The notes beneath the pieces were generated by a model. It was not told the origin of the DNA and did no database searches. It was given only the letters and a program-made list of their open reading frames with translations. Positions 27,407 to 36,427 of a DNA stretch of 64,000 bases are shown one piece after another (positions within the stretch are counted from its first letter, which is position 1; the number at the start of each line of letters is the position of its first letter). A program made the position numbers and the translations under genes. The stretch spans positions 418,221-482,220 of the forward strand of contig NZ_JAEUZA010000001.1 of assembly GCF_016798245.1 (NCBI RefSeq), in the 5' to 3' direction. This DNA comes from Alkalicoccobacillus gibsonii. Its GTDB lineage: Bacteria > Bacillota > Bacilli > Bacillales > Bacillaceae_D.

Positions 27407-27423
27407 GGTATAAACCTTATACC
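27407..27423. promoter_or_regulatory. Candidate GntR/FadR-type operator
   Basis: GGTATAA-ACC-TTATACC is a perfect 7-3-7 inverted repeat upstream of the GntR gene. FadR-family operators are short T-G-G-T-x(n)-A-C-C-A dyads, which this resembles. Autoregulation is likely but inferred. The rest of the 27339-27659 gap holds a TATAAT (about 27586-27591) that may serve the [26 protein letters not shown]; I see nothing else in it. Confidence 0.55.
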
Positions 27424-27659
27424 ATTGAAAATACAATTTTAGATAATTCGTACAGGAATACACGGCTTTAATAAGAAGATCCTAGCATAGGAAGATTTTG
27501 CTGTCAACTTATGAATGAAGTTACCTTCCTCAACACATTGACAAATCTATCTTCTACAAATTCATGATTTCTTAATTAAAATTTACTATAATAGATTGTG
27601 AATGTTGGATAATACATCCATAAACTAGTTCTTGAGCAATGGTTAGAAGGGAGTTAACC

Positions 27660-29240
27660 ATGAAAAAATATCAATTAAAATTACAAGAAAAGATTGAAAA
27701 GACCTTAGATAATTGGGAGGCTCAACTTACTGTCTCCTATGATGAGTTGTATCGATTTCTTCATTCGATAGCAGGTACAGGCTCTTCCATTGGATTACCG
27801 CAGCATTCAGCGGAAGCAAGGGGGAAGCTTGAATTACTTCCTCTTGATAAAGAAGAATGGTCTCATGAAGAAATTTTTCACTACTTAAAAGACACAGTAT
27901 TAGTTGAAAGAAAGAGTAAAGAGGTTCTTAGTGCAAACGCAGATCCATCTCTCGTATTAATCATATCTGAAGATGGTAGTTACTTAGCTTATCTTAAGCG
28001 TAGCCTTGAAGAACAGGGCTTTATGGTAACTGGAGCCCTTAGCCTTGAAAAAGGTAATCAGTTTTTTAATGATCAGAAGCCAGAGTGTGTGATATTGGTT
28101 GACCCCAATGAGGTAACCGTTAATTCGGCAGAGTTAAGTGCTCTTTCCCAGAAATTATGGACAGAGATCGTCCCAGTGATGGTATTAAGCGAAAGAAGCT
28201 CTTTAGAAGCTCAAAATCAAGCATACAAAAATGGTGTAACGGACTATTTTGTAAAGCCTGTTCATATGAGTGAATTGACTGTCCGGATCACAAATCGAAT
28301 AAAGCTACGAAGTATATTTGAACGCTCTCTTATGTACGATGATTTGACCGGTGTGTTTAATAGAAGGTATCTACGACTTGAAGGAACTAGACAGCTTGAA
28401 CTATTCCATCGCTATGACACGATGTTTTCGCTTGTCCTGCTTGATTTGGATTTCTTTAAAAAGATCAATGATACATATGGGCATCTAACTGGAGATGACG
28501 TGTTAAAAGGATTTGCAGACTTCTTAACAAGCAAAAAAAGAGAAGGAGACTTAGTGATACGTCTTGGTGGAGAAGAGTTTGTACTGTTACTTCCAAATAC
28601 CAATAAATATCAAGCGTTACAAATGGTTGACCGTTTTCGAATTGAATTTCAAGAGCTTCCATTTACAAGTGAGGAGACCACGTTTCATGTAACGGTTTCA
28701 GCAGGGATCTCTGAAGTGGCTAAAGACATTAGCAAAATAGAAGAATTGAGTGATAAAGCAGATAAAGCTCTTTATGCTGCAAAACGAGCTGGTCGAAATA
28801 AGGCCCTAATCTACAATCCAAATGAGGTTTACGAAATTGAACATGTTGTCACCATTTGTATCGTTGATGATAATGAGGTTGTTAGAGATGTGGTGGAGGA
28901 TGAGCTTCAAAAAATTGTGGTTCAAGGATCGGTCTTTAGGATTTTAACATTTGAAAGCGGAGAAGATTTTCTCCAATCAGATTGGTATCAACCAAGACAA
29001 AAATTCTTAATTGTACTGGATCGCATGATGCCAAAGGTAGATGGCTTAGAAGTGCTTAGTCACATTCGATTGAATTTCCCTGAATTAGATATTCTAGTAG
29101 TTATGTTAACAGGAAAGTCCAATGAAGAGGAAATTGTACAAGCATTAAACGCAGGAGCCGATGATTATATTACTAAGCCATTTCAACCAGAGGAGCTACG
29201 GGCTCGCATTCAACGATTGTTAAAGCGAACATTATTATAA
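27660..29240 (+). CDS. Hpt-REC-GGEEF-REC diguanylate cyclase
   Basis: A 526-residue [17 protein letters not shown]. Residues about 1-85 resemble a histidine phosphotransfer domain (His35 in LHSIAGTGSSIG). A first receiver (about 98-215) is weak, lacking the usual Met-Pro after its LVD, but keeps the YFVKP lysine. The GGDEF domain (about 225-390) has an intact GGEEF active loop and an RxxD inhibitory site (REGD) five residues before it, so it should make c-di-GMP with product inhibition. A second receiver (about 397-520: VDDNEVVRD, LDRMMPKVDG, TKPF) looks functional. Start 27660 follows AGAAGGGAG. It is the first gene of a three-gene phosphorelay operon. Confidence 0.85.
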   Translation: MKKYQLKLQEKIEKTLDNWEAQLTVSYDELYRFLHSIAGTGSSIGLPQHSAEARGKLELLPLDKEEWSHEEIFHYLKDTVLVERKSKEVLSANADPSLVLIISEDGSYLAYLKRSLEEQGFMVTGALSLEKGNQFFNDQKPECVILVDPNEVTVNSAELSALSQKLWTEIVPVMVLSERSSLEAQNQAYKNGVTDYFVKPVHMSELTVRITNRIKLRSIFERSLMYDDLTGVFNRRYLRLEGTRQLELFHRYDTMFSLVLLDLDFFKKINDTYGHLTGDDVLKGFADFLTSKKREGDLVIRLGGEEFVLLLPNTNKYQALQMVDRFRIEFQELPFTSEETTFHVTVSAGISEVAKDISKIEELSDKADKALYAAKRAGRNKALIYNPNEVYEIEHVVTICIVDDNEVVRDVVEDELQKIVVQGSVFRILTFESGEDFLQSDWYQPRQKFLIVLDRMMPKVDGLEVLSHIRLNFPELDILVVMLTGKSNEEEIVQALNAGADDYITKPFQPEELRARIQRLLKRTLL

Positions 29241-29261
29241 GGATTGAAAAGAGGAGATTAC

Positions 29262-29624
29262 ATGAAAAAAGTACTTGTTGCTGATGATGAAGAAGTACTA
29301 AGAATGTTAATTACAGATACACTTGAGGACTTAGACCTTGATGTATATGAAGCAAGCGATGGTCAGGAAGCGTTAGATCTTATTCATCAGAACGACTTTG
29401 ACCTTCTAGTGTTAGATTATATGATGCCAGAATTTACTGGTCTTGAGGTCATCGAAAGAGTCCGTTCACTAGATGGAAAAAGTGACGTATTAATCTTGAT
29501 GCTTACCGCCAAAAGTCAACAAAACGACCAAGAAGAAATATTGAAAAAAGGGGCTAACTTTTTCTTAGCCAAGCCCTTTAGTCCGAATGCGTTAGTTGAA
29601 CGTGTGCAGGAGATTTTAAGATGA
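29262..29624 (+). CDS. Stand-alone CheY-like receiver protein
   Basis: A 120-residue single receiver domain: VADDEEVLRML acidic pocket, phospho-Asp in LLVLDYMMPEFTG, Thr in LTAKS and Lys in LAKPF. No output domain is present. Start 29262 follows AGAGGAG by 5 bases. The stop overlaps the start of the hybrid kinase gene. It likely acts as a phosphate shuttle or binds the kinase or the cyclase. Confidence 0.88.
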   Translation: MKKVLVADDEEVLRMLITDTLEDLDLDVYEASDGQEALDLIHQNDFDLLVLDYMMPEFTGLEVIERVRSLDGKSDVLILMLTAKSQQNDQEEILKKGANFFLAKPFSPNALVERVQEILR

Positions 29625-32476
29625 ACGATTATTTCAAAAAAAGCTTAAATCGTCAGCTTGTATCTTTTATGGCGATTATTATGTTGGTTATAACGATTAT
29701 TGGATCAACCTTCGTGTATTACGTCAGTGTAATCCAAAGTAATTACATTGCAGAGAGAGAGGTCCTTGTGTACAAACAGGATCTAGCTTTTCAAATTGAT
29801 AACAGTGCAAATCAGATGTTTATTCATTTAAGAGGGTACTTTGCTTTTCAATCACTCTCAGAATACTCGTCCTTAATGACACAAGTTGAATCTGTCAATG
29901 AAACCATTGACGAATTTAACCAGCTGACGCTTGAAGCTGATGAGTCTCAGTTTATTGGATCAGTAGAAGAACTAATTAGTCAAGTTGAAGGCTATATTCC
30001 ACAAGCGGTAGAATTAATTAATAATAACAACGTTGATGAAATAAGAGAGAGGGGTGTATCTGATGGAGGAGCACTTGTTAATGAGTTAACAAGTCTGACT
30101 GCGTCCAATTTAGAGCAGACAAACGATAAATTAGCTACCCTTAGTTCAGATTATACAGTAGCAAATAGTACGATCCTTTGGTTGATTTTTGGGCTAATCA
30201 TTGTTTTTATTGCTACCTTGTTTCTGATTCTAAGACGAATCTTCACAAAAATTGGAAATCCTCTTCAGGATCTTACTTTAGCGAGTGAACAGCTGGCAGC
30301 CGGTAAGGAAGTACATCTGATAGAGACAGATCGAAACGATGAAGTTGGTATCCTTTCAAGGACCTTTAATGGGATGGTTTTAACGCTACAAGAAAAGGAA
30401 GAAGAGCTTGTAGCTCAAAATGAAGAACTTATTAGTCAGCAGGAGGAGCTTGAGGATCAACAGGAAAAGCTCAGATCCGCTTTTGAGGAAACTCAGATGA
30501 TTCGACTTGTGCTTGAAAAATATAATCGCTTTAATCATACGATTTCCGTTACTTTAAATAAGCAGGAACTTTTGGACCAAATCATTGATCATATGGGTGC
30601 TCTGTACCCAGTAGAACGAATGGGATTTGTTTTGTTACAGGGTAGAAAACAATCAGCAACACGCGGAATAAGTGACAAAGTGATAGAGGAGTTATCCGAG
30701 AATTTTCAAGATGGACTTGGCGTCTTGTTAAAGGAGAAAAAATCGTGTCATCAGGTCAAACGCAAATCTTCGAAATATGAGCAAGGTATTGCTGAAGAAC
30801 CTGTTGATGTTTTTGATTTATATGTACCAGTGTATTCTTCTACGAAGGATCTTATGGCAGTATTCTGTTGTACACGAGTTGGTTCCGATTTCTCAGTCGA
30901 AGAACAAGAAGAACTTGAGGGGGTAATGGGACATATCTCTATTGCTATTGAACGGGTCATGCTGTATGAACAAACGGAGAACGACCGTGAATTAAATCAG
31001 GATATGATTGATAATGTAAATGAAGGCATTCAATTCATTGATCGCGAAGGCGCATTACTTCGTTCTAACAAGCTATTTCGAGATATGTTCCAATTTAATC
31101 TAAGTTTAGATACTCAATGCAATAGCTATGACACCTGGAAGAAAGAATGTTTAAAAAATGTAGAGAAAACAGAAGAACTATCTTCATTTTTTGATCACGT
31201 GCTTAGTTCGTCAACAGATGATGTTTTAACTACAAGATACAAATTATCAGATGGTAAAACAATGATTGAGGTTTACGCTGAACCTGTTTATAAAGATGAC
31301 ATTAGAAAAGGGACAATTATTGTTCATCGAGACATTACAAAAGAATATGAAGTGGATCAAATGAAGTCCGAGCTAGTCAGCACTGTGAGCCACGAACTTC
31401 GCACACCGCTGTCAAGTATACTTGGCTTCACTGAATTAATGATTGATCGAGAATTAAAACCTGCTAGACAAGAAAAATATCTACGAACGATTTATAAGGA
31501 AACCAATCGATTAACAAATCTAATAAACGATTTTCTTGATCTACAACGAATGGAATCAAACGTTCAATCCTATAACAAAACTTCTTTTAATGTAAAAGAA
31601 TTAGTGATTGATGTCATTTCAAAGTATGAGCCGATGCATAAAGACCATCAATTTATCATTCGGGACTTAGCGAATCAAACGTTTGTATGGGCAGATCCAA
31701 ACCGAATTGAACAGGTTTTAGTTAACTTAGTAAGTAATGCGGTTAAATTTTCTCCAAATGGTGGTCATGTTGAAGTGGTCATGGTAAATAAAGGGACTGA
31801 TCTACACATCCACGTAAATGACGAAGGACTTGGCATTCCAGATACGGAGATCAATAAGCTGTTTACAAAGTTTCACCGAATAGATAACAGTGATCGAAGA
31901 AAGATCGGGGGGACTGGCTTAGGTTTACCTATCGTAAAAGAAATCATGGAAGCTCATGGTGGTAGTGTTTCTGTGAAATCAGAATTAGGTGCGGGAAGTA
32001 CATTTATTCTGTCACTTCCTTACGATAGTCAGGATTCGCTTCTGCCAATTTCATCTATCAGTGATGACCAGGGAGATCGATTTCGAGTAGCCATTTTAGA
32101 GGATGATCAAAGTCTCGCTCTCCTTTTAGCTGAAGAACTTAAGCAAAGTGGATTTGAAGTGCACCATTATCTTAATCCAGCGGTTGCCTTGGAGCGAATA
32201 AGAGTGCAGCAAATCGATGCGGTTGTCGTTGATTTAATGCTCGGAGAAGGGATGGATGGTTGGGACTTTATTAAGGCACTCAAGCAAGTTGATGAAACCC
32301 AACATGTGCCTGTGTTTATCTCATCAGCATTAAATGAAGTGAGGGAAAAAGCAAAAGAATTTGGAGTGAGTAAATACCTCACAAAGCCTTATCCACCGCA
32401 GGAATTATCACAAGTCATTAAAAAAACCTTATCAAGTGATAAAAAAATAGGCCAAATTGTTATGCCAGAGGAGTAA
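29621..32476 (+). CDS. Hybrid sensor histidine kinase with C-terminal receiver
   Basis: A 951-residue protein. Transmembrane helices at about 13-35 and 184-204 flank an extracellular four-helix-like sensor. A HAMP domain, a Glu/Gln-rich coiled coil (about 255-295), a GAF domain (about 300-450) and a PAS domain (about 455-575) follow. Then come HisKA with TVSHELRTPLSSILGF (His about 590), HATPase (NLVSNAVKFSPNGG, GGTGLGLPIVKEIM), and a receiver (AILEDDQSLA, VVVDLMLGEG, LTKPYPP; about 827-940). It overlaps the receiver gene by 4 bases. The order kinase-REC-Hpt-REC suggests a multistep relay to c-di-GMP synthesis. The stimulus is unknown. Confidence 0.88.
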   Translation: MNDYFKKSLNRQLVSFMAIIMLVITIIGSTFVYYVSVIQSNYIAEREVLVYKQDLAFQIDNSANQMFIHLRGYFAFQSLSEYSSLMTQVESVNETIDEFNQLTLEADESQFIGSVEELISQVEGYIPQAVELINNNNVDEIRERGVSDGGALVNELTSLTASNLEQTNDKLATLSSDYTVANSTILWLIFGLIIVFIATLFLILRRIFTKIGNPLQDLTLASEQLAAGKEVHLIETDRNDEVGILSRTFNGMVLTLQEKEEELVAQNEELISQQEELEDQQEKLRSAFEETQMIRLVLEKYNRFNHTISVTLNKQELLDQIIDHMGALYPVERMGFVLLQGRKQSATRGISDKVIEELSENFQDGLGVLLKEKKSCHQVKRKSSKYEQGIAEEPVDVFDLYVPVYSSTKDLMAVFCCTRVGSDFSVEEQEELEGVMGHISIAIERVMLYEQTENDRELNQDMIDNVNEGIQFIDREGALLRSNKLFRDMFQFNLSLDTQCNSYDTWKKECLKNVEKTEELSSFFDHVLSSSTDDVLTTRYKLSDGKTMIEVYAEPVYKDDIRKGTIIVHRDITKEYEVDQMKSELVSTVSHELRTPLSSILGFTELMIDRELKPARQEKYLRTIYKETNRLTNLINDFLDLQRMESNVQSYNKTSFNVKELVIDVISKYEPMHKDHQFIIRDLANQTFVWADPNRIEQVLVNLVSNAVKFSPNGGHVEVVMVNKGTDLHIHVNDEGLGIPDTEINKLFTKFHRIDNSDRRKIGGTGLGLPIVKEIMEAHGGSVSVKSELGAGSTFILSLPYDSQDSLLPISSISDDQGDRFRVAILEDDQSLALLLAEELKQSGFEVHHYLNPAVALERIRVQQIDAVVVDLMLGEGMDGWDFIKALKQVDETQHVPVFISSALNEVREKAKEFGVSKYLTKPYPPQELSQVIKKTLSSDKKIGQIVMPEE

Positions 32477-32510
32477 AAAGGTTTATTATATAGAATAAGA
32501 GGGAATTTTG

Positions 32511-32536
32511 AAGACATGCTCTTGCATGTCTTTTTA
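32511..32536 (+). terminator. Terminator after the [16 protein letters not shown]
   Basis: AAGACATGC (32511-32519) pairs with GCATGTCTT (32524-32532), followed by T residues. It separates the phosphorelay operon from the carotenoid genes 48 bases downstream. Confidence 0.75.
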
Positions 32537-32583
32537 TATAACTAAATCTTAATCACTAATCATACGGACAGGGTGAACTCTAA

Positions 32584-34080
32584 ATGGCAAAAAATATAGC
32601 AATAGTCGGCGCAGGTCCAGGTGGGTTAGCTTGTGCCATGCTTCTCTCAGGTAGAGGATACAAAGTAGATGTTTATGAAAAACAACCTTACGTAGGTGGG
32701 CGTACATCTGCTTTAAAGAGAGATGGCTTTACATTCGACCGAGGTCCTACATTCTTAAGCATGCCTTACATACTTGAAGAATTATTTGATTCTGTAGGAC
32801 GCAAGCTGGATGATTACCTTGATTTATTAAAGGTAGAGCCAATGTATGAGTTACGATTTGAGGATTTAGTCTTCAGTCCCTCTCAAGATTCACAGGAGAC
32901 ATTTAATCAAATCAAAACTCTCTTTCCTGGAGATGAAGAAGGCTATAACCGGTTTATGACGGATACTAGAAGAAAAATGGCAGCACTTCTTCCTGTTTTA
33001 CAAAACCGACACGGGTCGATCCTTGATTACGCAAGGTGGCGCACGTTAAAAGCACTTCCTGAGCTATCCTTAAATCAATCGTTATATGAAGTGTTAGATT
33101 CATATTTTAATGATGAGCGGTTGAAGCTTTCTTTCACGTTTCAATCGAAGTACTTAGGTATGTCTCCGTGGGAATGCCCAGGTGCTTTTAGTATTCTGTC
33201 GTATATGGAACACGAGTATGGTGTTTGGCATCCTCGTGGGGGATTAAATCAAATTTCTGAAGCGATGGCATCAGTCATCAAAGAGCACGGCGGGAATATT
33301 TATTTAGATAACCCGATTCAGCAAATTCTAACGAAAAATAAAAAAGTGTACGGGCTGCAATTACCAAATGGAGAAGAACGTAACTACGATGAAATTGTTA
33401 TAAATGCGGACTTTGCCTATGCAATGACTGAGTTATTAAATAAATCAAATCTTAAGTCATACTCAAAAGAAAAACTAGATAAAAAGAAATATTCTTGCTC
33501 TTCTTTTATGATTTATGTGGGCTTAGACAAGCAATACGATCAGGCACACCATACGATTGTATTCTCAAAGGATTATAAGAAGAATGTGGAGGAAATCACT
33601 AAAACAAAAACATTGTCTGCTGATCCTTCGATCTATATTCAAAATCCAATTGTGACGGACCAAAGCCTAGCACCGCGGGGGCAATCAGGTCTTTACATTC
33701 TTGCGCCTGTCCCAAATAACTTTAGCTTATTAGACTGGGAAAATCATAAGATTGAATTTAGAGACTTAATTTATTCAATCATAGAGGAGAGAACTGAATT
33801 TAAGAACCTCCGCAATCATATTGTGTTTGAAGAATTACTAACACCAGATGATTGGCAGAAGCAGCATCATATCTATCAAGGGGCTACATTTAATCTAGCT
33901 CACAATTTAGGTCAAATGATGTATTTTAGACCCCATAACAAGTTCCAGAGTCTAAAGAATTGCTGGTTAGTTGGTGGGGGGACTCATCCTGGAAGCGGGT
34001 TGCCTACCATTTTTGAGTCTGCGAGAATTACAGCCAACTCAATCATGGAACATGATAAGAAGGGGTTGGTGCAACGATGA
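32584..34080 (+). CDS. Carotenoid desaturase, CrtN/CrtI family (first paralogue)
   Basis: A 498-residue FAD-dependent amine-oxidase-fold enzyme. The N-terminal dinucleotide loop is VGAGPGGLACAMLLS and the family closing motif is VGGGTHPGSGLPTIFESARI (residues about 462-481). Of the three paralogues in the cluster, its C-terminus is the closest to CrtI-type phytoene desaturases. It should introduce double bonds into the C30 (or C40) polyene. Which of the paralogues desaturates and which oxidises methyl or end groups cannot be decided here. GGGTGA precedes the ATG. It is the first gene of a three-gene operon, and its stop overlaps the next start by 4 bases. Confidence 0.82.
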   Translation: MAKNIAIVGAGPGGLACAMLLSGRGYKVDVYEKQPYVGGRTSALKRDGFTFDRGPTFLSMPYILEELFDSVGRKLDDYLDLLKVEPMYELRFEDLVFSPSQDSQETFNQIKTLFPGDEEGYNRFMTDTRRKMAALLPVLQNRHGSILDYARWRTLKALPELSLNQSLYEVLDSYFNDERLKLSFTFQSKYLGMSPWECPGAFSILSYMEHEYGVWHPRGGLNQISEAMASVIKEHGGNIYLDNPIQQILTKNKKVYGLQLPNGEERNYDEIVINADFAYAMTELLNKSNLKSYSKEKLDKKKYSCSSFMIYVGLDKQYDQAHHTIVFSKDYKKNVEEITKTKTLSADPSIYIQNPIVTDQSLAPRGQSGLYILAPVPNNFSLLDWENHKIEFRDLIYSIIEERTEFKNLRNHIVFEELLTPDDWQKQHHIYQGATFNLAHNLGQMMYFRPHNKFQSLKNCWLVGGGTHPGSGLPTIFESARITANSIMEHDKKGLVQR

Positions 34081-35546
34081 AAACCGTCATAGTTGGTGGA
34101 GGAATTGGTGGTCTCATCACAGCTCTTTACTTATCAAATCGTGGGGAAGAGGTTGTCATTCTTGAAAAAGATGCGAAGCTCGGAGGTCGTCTTGCACTAG
34201 TAGAGAAAGATGGATTTACAATTGATAAGGGTCCCACGATTGTTTTATTACCAGAAATCATTCATACCATTCTCGAAGAGGTGGGAGTCGATCCAAGTCA
34301 GATTGAAATGGTTCGGGTTGATCCTCTTTATTCCTTAACCTATTCAGATAACACGACCTTCTTAAAGTGGAGTGATAAAGAAAAACAATTGGCTGAGATT
34401 AATCGTGTGTTTCCGGGGGAGGAACAATCGTTTATCCATTACCTAGAAACGATGAATGACCGGTTTAAGTTAGGTAAATCCGTCTTTTTGGATCGACACT
34501 TTATGAATAAACGTGACTTCTTTAGTTTTACTTCACTAGCAGCACTAGTGAAATTAAAAGCATATCAATCCGTTGAAAAGCAAACAGCACAATTTTTTAA
34601 GGATAAAAGATTGCAAGAGGCATTTTCTCTGCAAACCTTATATATAGGAGGAGCACCTTCCACGTCACCGGCCCTATATTCACTTGTATCATTTAGTGAG
34701 CATTATCATGGCATCTGGTATATCAAAGGAGGGTATGGCAGTCTCGTACCTGTCCTTGAAAAAGAACTACGTAAGCGTGGAGTGGAGATTCATTTGAACA
34801 CAGGTGTCGATCGAATTGAGGAGACAAACAATTTCGTCCAAGCGGTCTACTCAAAAGAAAAACACTTCAGTGCCGACCGATTTGTCATGAACGGGGAAAT
34901 ACCGCTCATGCAAACATTGTTTCCTGAAAAGAAGACTCAAAAACAAACGTATGTGTCATCTTCTTCATGCCTACTACTCTACTTTGGCTTAGACACAATC
35001 TATGAGGATGCGAATGTACATCAGTTTTATATGTCTCGGGACTTTCATCAGAACATGCAAGAGATTTTTGTCGATAAAAAGATCCCTTCAAATCCATCTC
35101 TTTACGCTTTTCACCCATCTATTATTGACGAGTCACTAGCACCTGACGGGAAAGGTGTACTGTACGTATTAGTACCAGTTCCATCAGGCTCATCTGTTGA
35201 TTGGGAGCAAATTGATGAATTTGTGGACATGTGCCTAGACACATTAGAATCATGGCACTTCCCGAAATTACGAGAACATATAGAGTGGATGGACGTGCGT
35301 ACACCGAAACACGCTGAAGCAGAAGGACTTTACCAGGGTGGTAGCTTTGGATTAGCTCCCGTCCTAAAGCAATCTGGAGTCTTTAGACCGCAGATCAAAC
35401 CGTTTGGTCGCGAGAATGTATATGCTGTTGGTGCGTCAATTCATCCTGGCGGAGGAATTCCGATTGTGATGCAAGGAGCAAAACTGTTATCTGATTATCT
35501 GGAGGAAGAAACAGATTCAGCTACTCGGAAGGAGAATTTAATGTGA
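34077..35546 (+). CDS. crtN: Diapophytoene desaturase-like CrtN (second paralogue)
   Basis: A 489-residue FAD enzyme: VGGGIGGLITALYLS at the N-terminus, DGFTIDKGPTIVLLPEI near residue 45, LQTLYIGGAPSTSPALYS mid-protein and GASIHPGGGIPIVMQGAKL at the C-terminus. These match the Staphylococcus CrtN pattern (FDMGPTIVMMP; TLYIGIDPKRGPSLYS; GASTHPGAGVPIVLTSAK) better than the other two paralogues do. It probably converts 4,4'-diapophytoene to diaponeurosporene or diapolycopene. It is coupled by ATGA overlaps to the genes on either side. Absolute substrate length (C30 versus C40) is inferred from the Bacillus context. Confidence 0.82.
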   Translation: MKTVIVGGGIGGLITALYLSNRGEEVVILEKDAKLGGRLALVEKDGFTIDKGPTIVLLPEIIHTILEEVGVDPSQIEMVRVDPLYSLTYSDNTTFLKWSDKEKQLAEINRVFPGEEQSFIHYLETMNDRFKLGKSVFLDRHFMNKRDFFSFTSLAALVKLKAYQSVEKQTAQFFKDKRLQEAFSLQTLYIGGAPSTSPALYSLVSFSEHYHGIWYIKGGYGSLVPVLEKELRKRGVEIHLNTGVDRIEETNNFVQAVYSKEKHFSADRFVMNGEIPLMQTLFPEKKTQKQTYVSSSSCLLLYFGLDTIYEDANVHQFYMSRDFHQNMQEIFVDKKIPSNPSLYAFHPSIIDESLAPDGKGVLYVLVPVPSGSSVDWEQIDEFVDMCLDTLESWHFPKLREHIEWMDVRTPKHAEAEGLYQGGSFGLAPVLKQSGVFRPQIKPFGRENVYAVGASIHPGGGIPIVMQGAKLLSDYLEEETDSATRKENLM

Positions 35547-36376
35547 GAAAGCTAGAAGAAGCCTATGAAGATTGTCATCGCATCATTAGTCGCAACTCTA
35601 AAACCTTTGCAAAGGCATTTAGCTTACTGCCTGCTTCTAAAAGAAAAGCGGTCTGGGCCATCTATGCGTATTGTCGTAGTGTAGATGATATCGTTGACGA
35701 GGGAGCTAGTCCACACATGGAATTAGCTCAGTTCGAGGAGCAATTCCGCTTGTTTTTACGTAAGGAGTTACCTCTTGAGGATTCAATGTGGTTGGCGCTT
35801 GATGATGTATTTAAACGGTTTGAAATAAACCAACAAGCGTTTGAAGAGATGATTAAAGGTCAGAAGATGGATCTCTTTAAAAATCGTTATCAAACGATGG
35901 ACGAAGTAGAAGAATATTCATATTATGTTGCTGGAACGGTTGGTCTAATGCTACTTCCTGTACTGGCACCGGATAACCACAAGCATTTAATAGACGGTGG
36001 AAAAGCATTAGGAACAGCGATGCAAATTACTAATATATTGAGAGACATTGGAGAGGATATTGAGCGGAATCGAATCTATCTCCCACAAGATTTAATGAAT
36101 TACTTTGGAGTGACAGAAGAACAAATTAAATCAGGTGAAGTCACAGAAGGTTTTATTCAGCTATGGGAGCATATGGCGACACGGGCGGAAGAATTATACA
36201 GCATTGCGCTTGAGAGCATCGAACATTATCCTTTGGACGCTCGTTTACCGGTGAAGGGCGCAGCATTTATGTACCGAGCCATTTTAAATTCTGTTAGACG
36301 CAATCATTATCAGGTTTTTACCACGAGGTCTTTTATTACACAAGAAGAGAAAAAAGAAATTTTAGCGCAATTATAA
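35543..36376 (+). CDS. crtM: Diapophytoene (squalene/phytoene family) synthase CrtM
   Basis: A 277-residue trans-isoprenyl synthase that condenses two prenyl diphosphates head-to-head. The two Mg2+-binding aspartate motifs are visible: SVDDIVDEG (about residue 48) and ILRDIGEDIERNRIYLP (about residue 168). The N-terminal SRNSKTFAKAFSLLP is typical. It starts at a GTG that overlaps the crtN stop, with GGAAGGAG 8 bases upstream. In Bacillus the natural substrate is usually farnesyl diphosphate, giving 4,4'-diapophytoene. Sequence alone does not exclude geranylgeranyl diphosphate. It is the last gene of the plus-strand carotenoid operon. Confidence 0.88.
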   Translation: MRKLEEAYEDCHRIISRNSKTFAKAFSLLPASKRKAVWAIYAYCRSVDDIVDEGASPHMELAQFEEQFRLFLRKELPLEDSMWLALDDVFKRFEINQQAFEEMIKGQKMDLFKNRYQTMDEVEEYSYYVAGTVGLMLLPVLAPDNHKHLIDGGKALGTAMQITNILRDIGEDIERNRIYLPQDLMNYFGVTEEQIKSGEVTEGFIQLWEHMATRAEELYSIALESIEHYPLDARLPVKGAAFMYRAILNSVRRNHYQVFTTRSFITQEEKKEILAQL

Positions 36377-36388
36377 TTTAAAAACGAG

Positions 36389-36427
36389 AAAAGCGAGGAT
36401 TCTAAAATAGAATCACTCGCTTTTTTT
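36389..36427. terminator. Bidirectional terminator between the two carotenoid operons
   Basis: AAAAGCGAGgATTCT pairs with AGAATcACTCGCTTTT around a short loop, with an A-run and a T-run on its sides. Both operons converge here. Confidence 0.8.
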
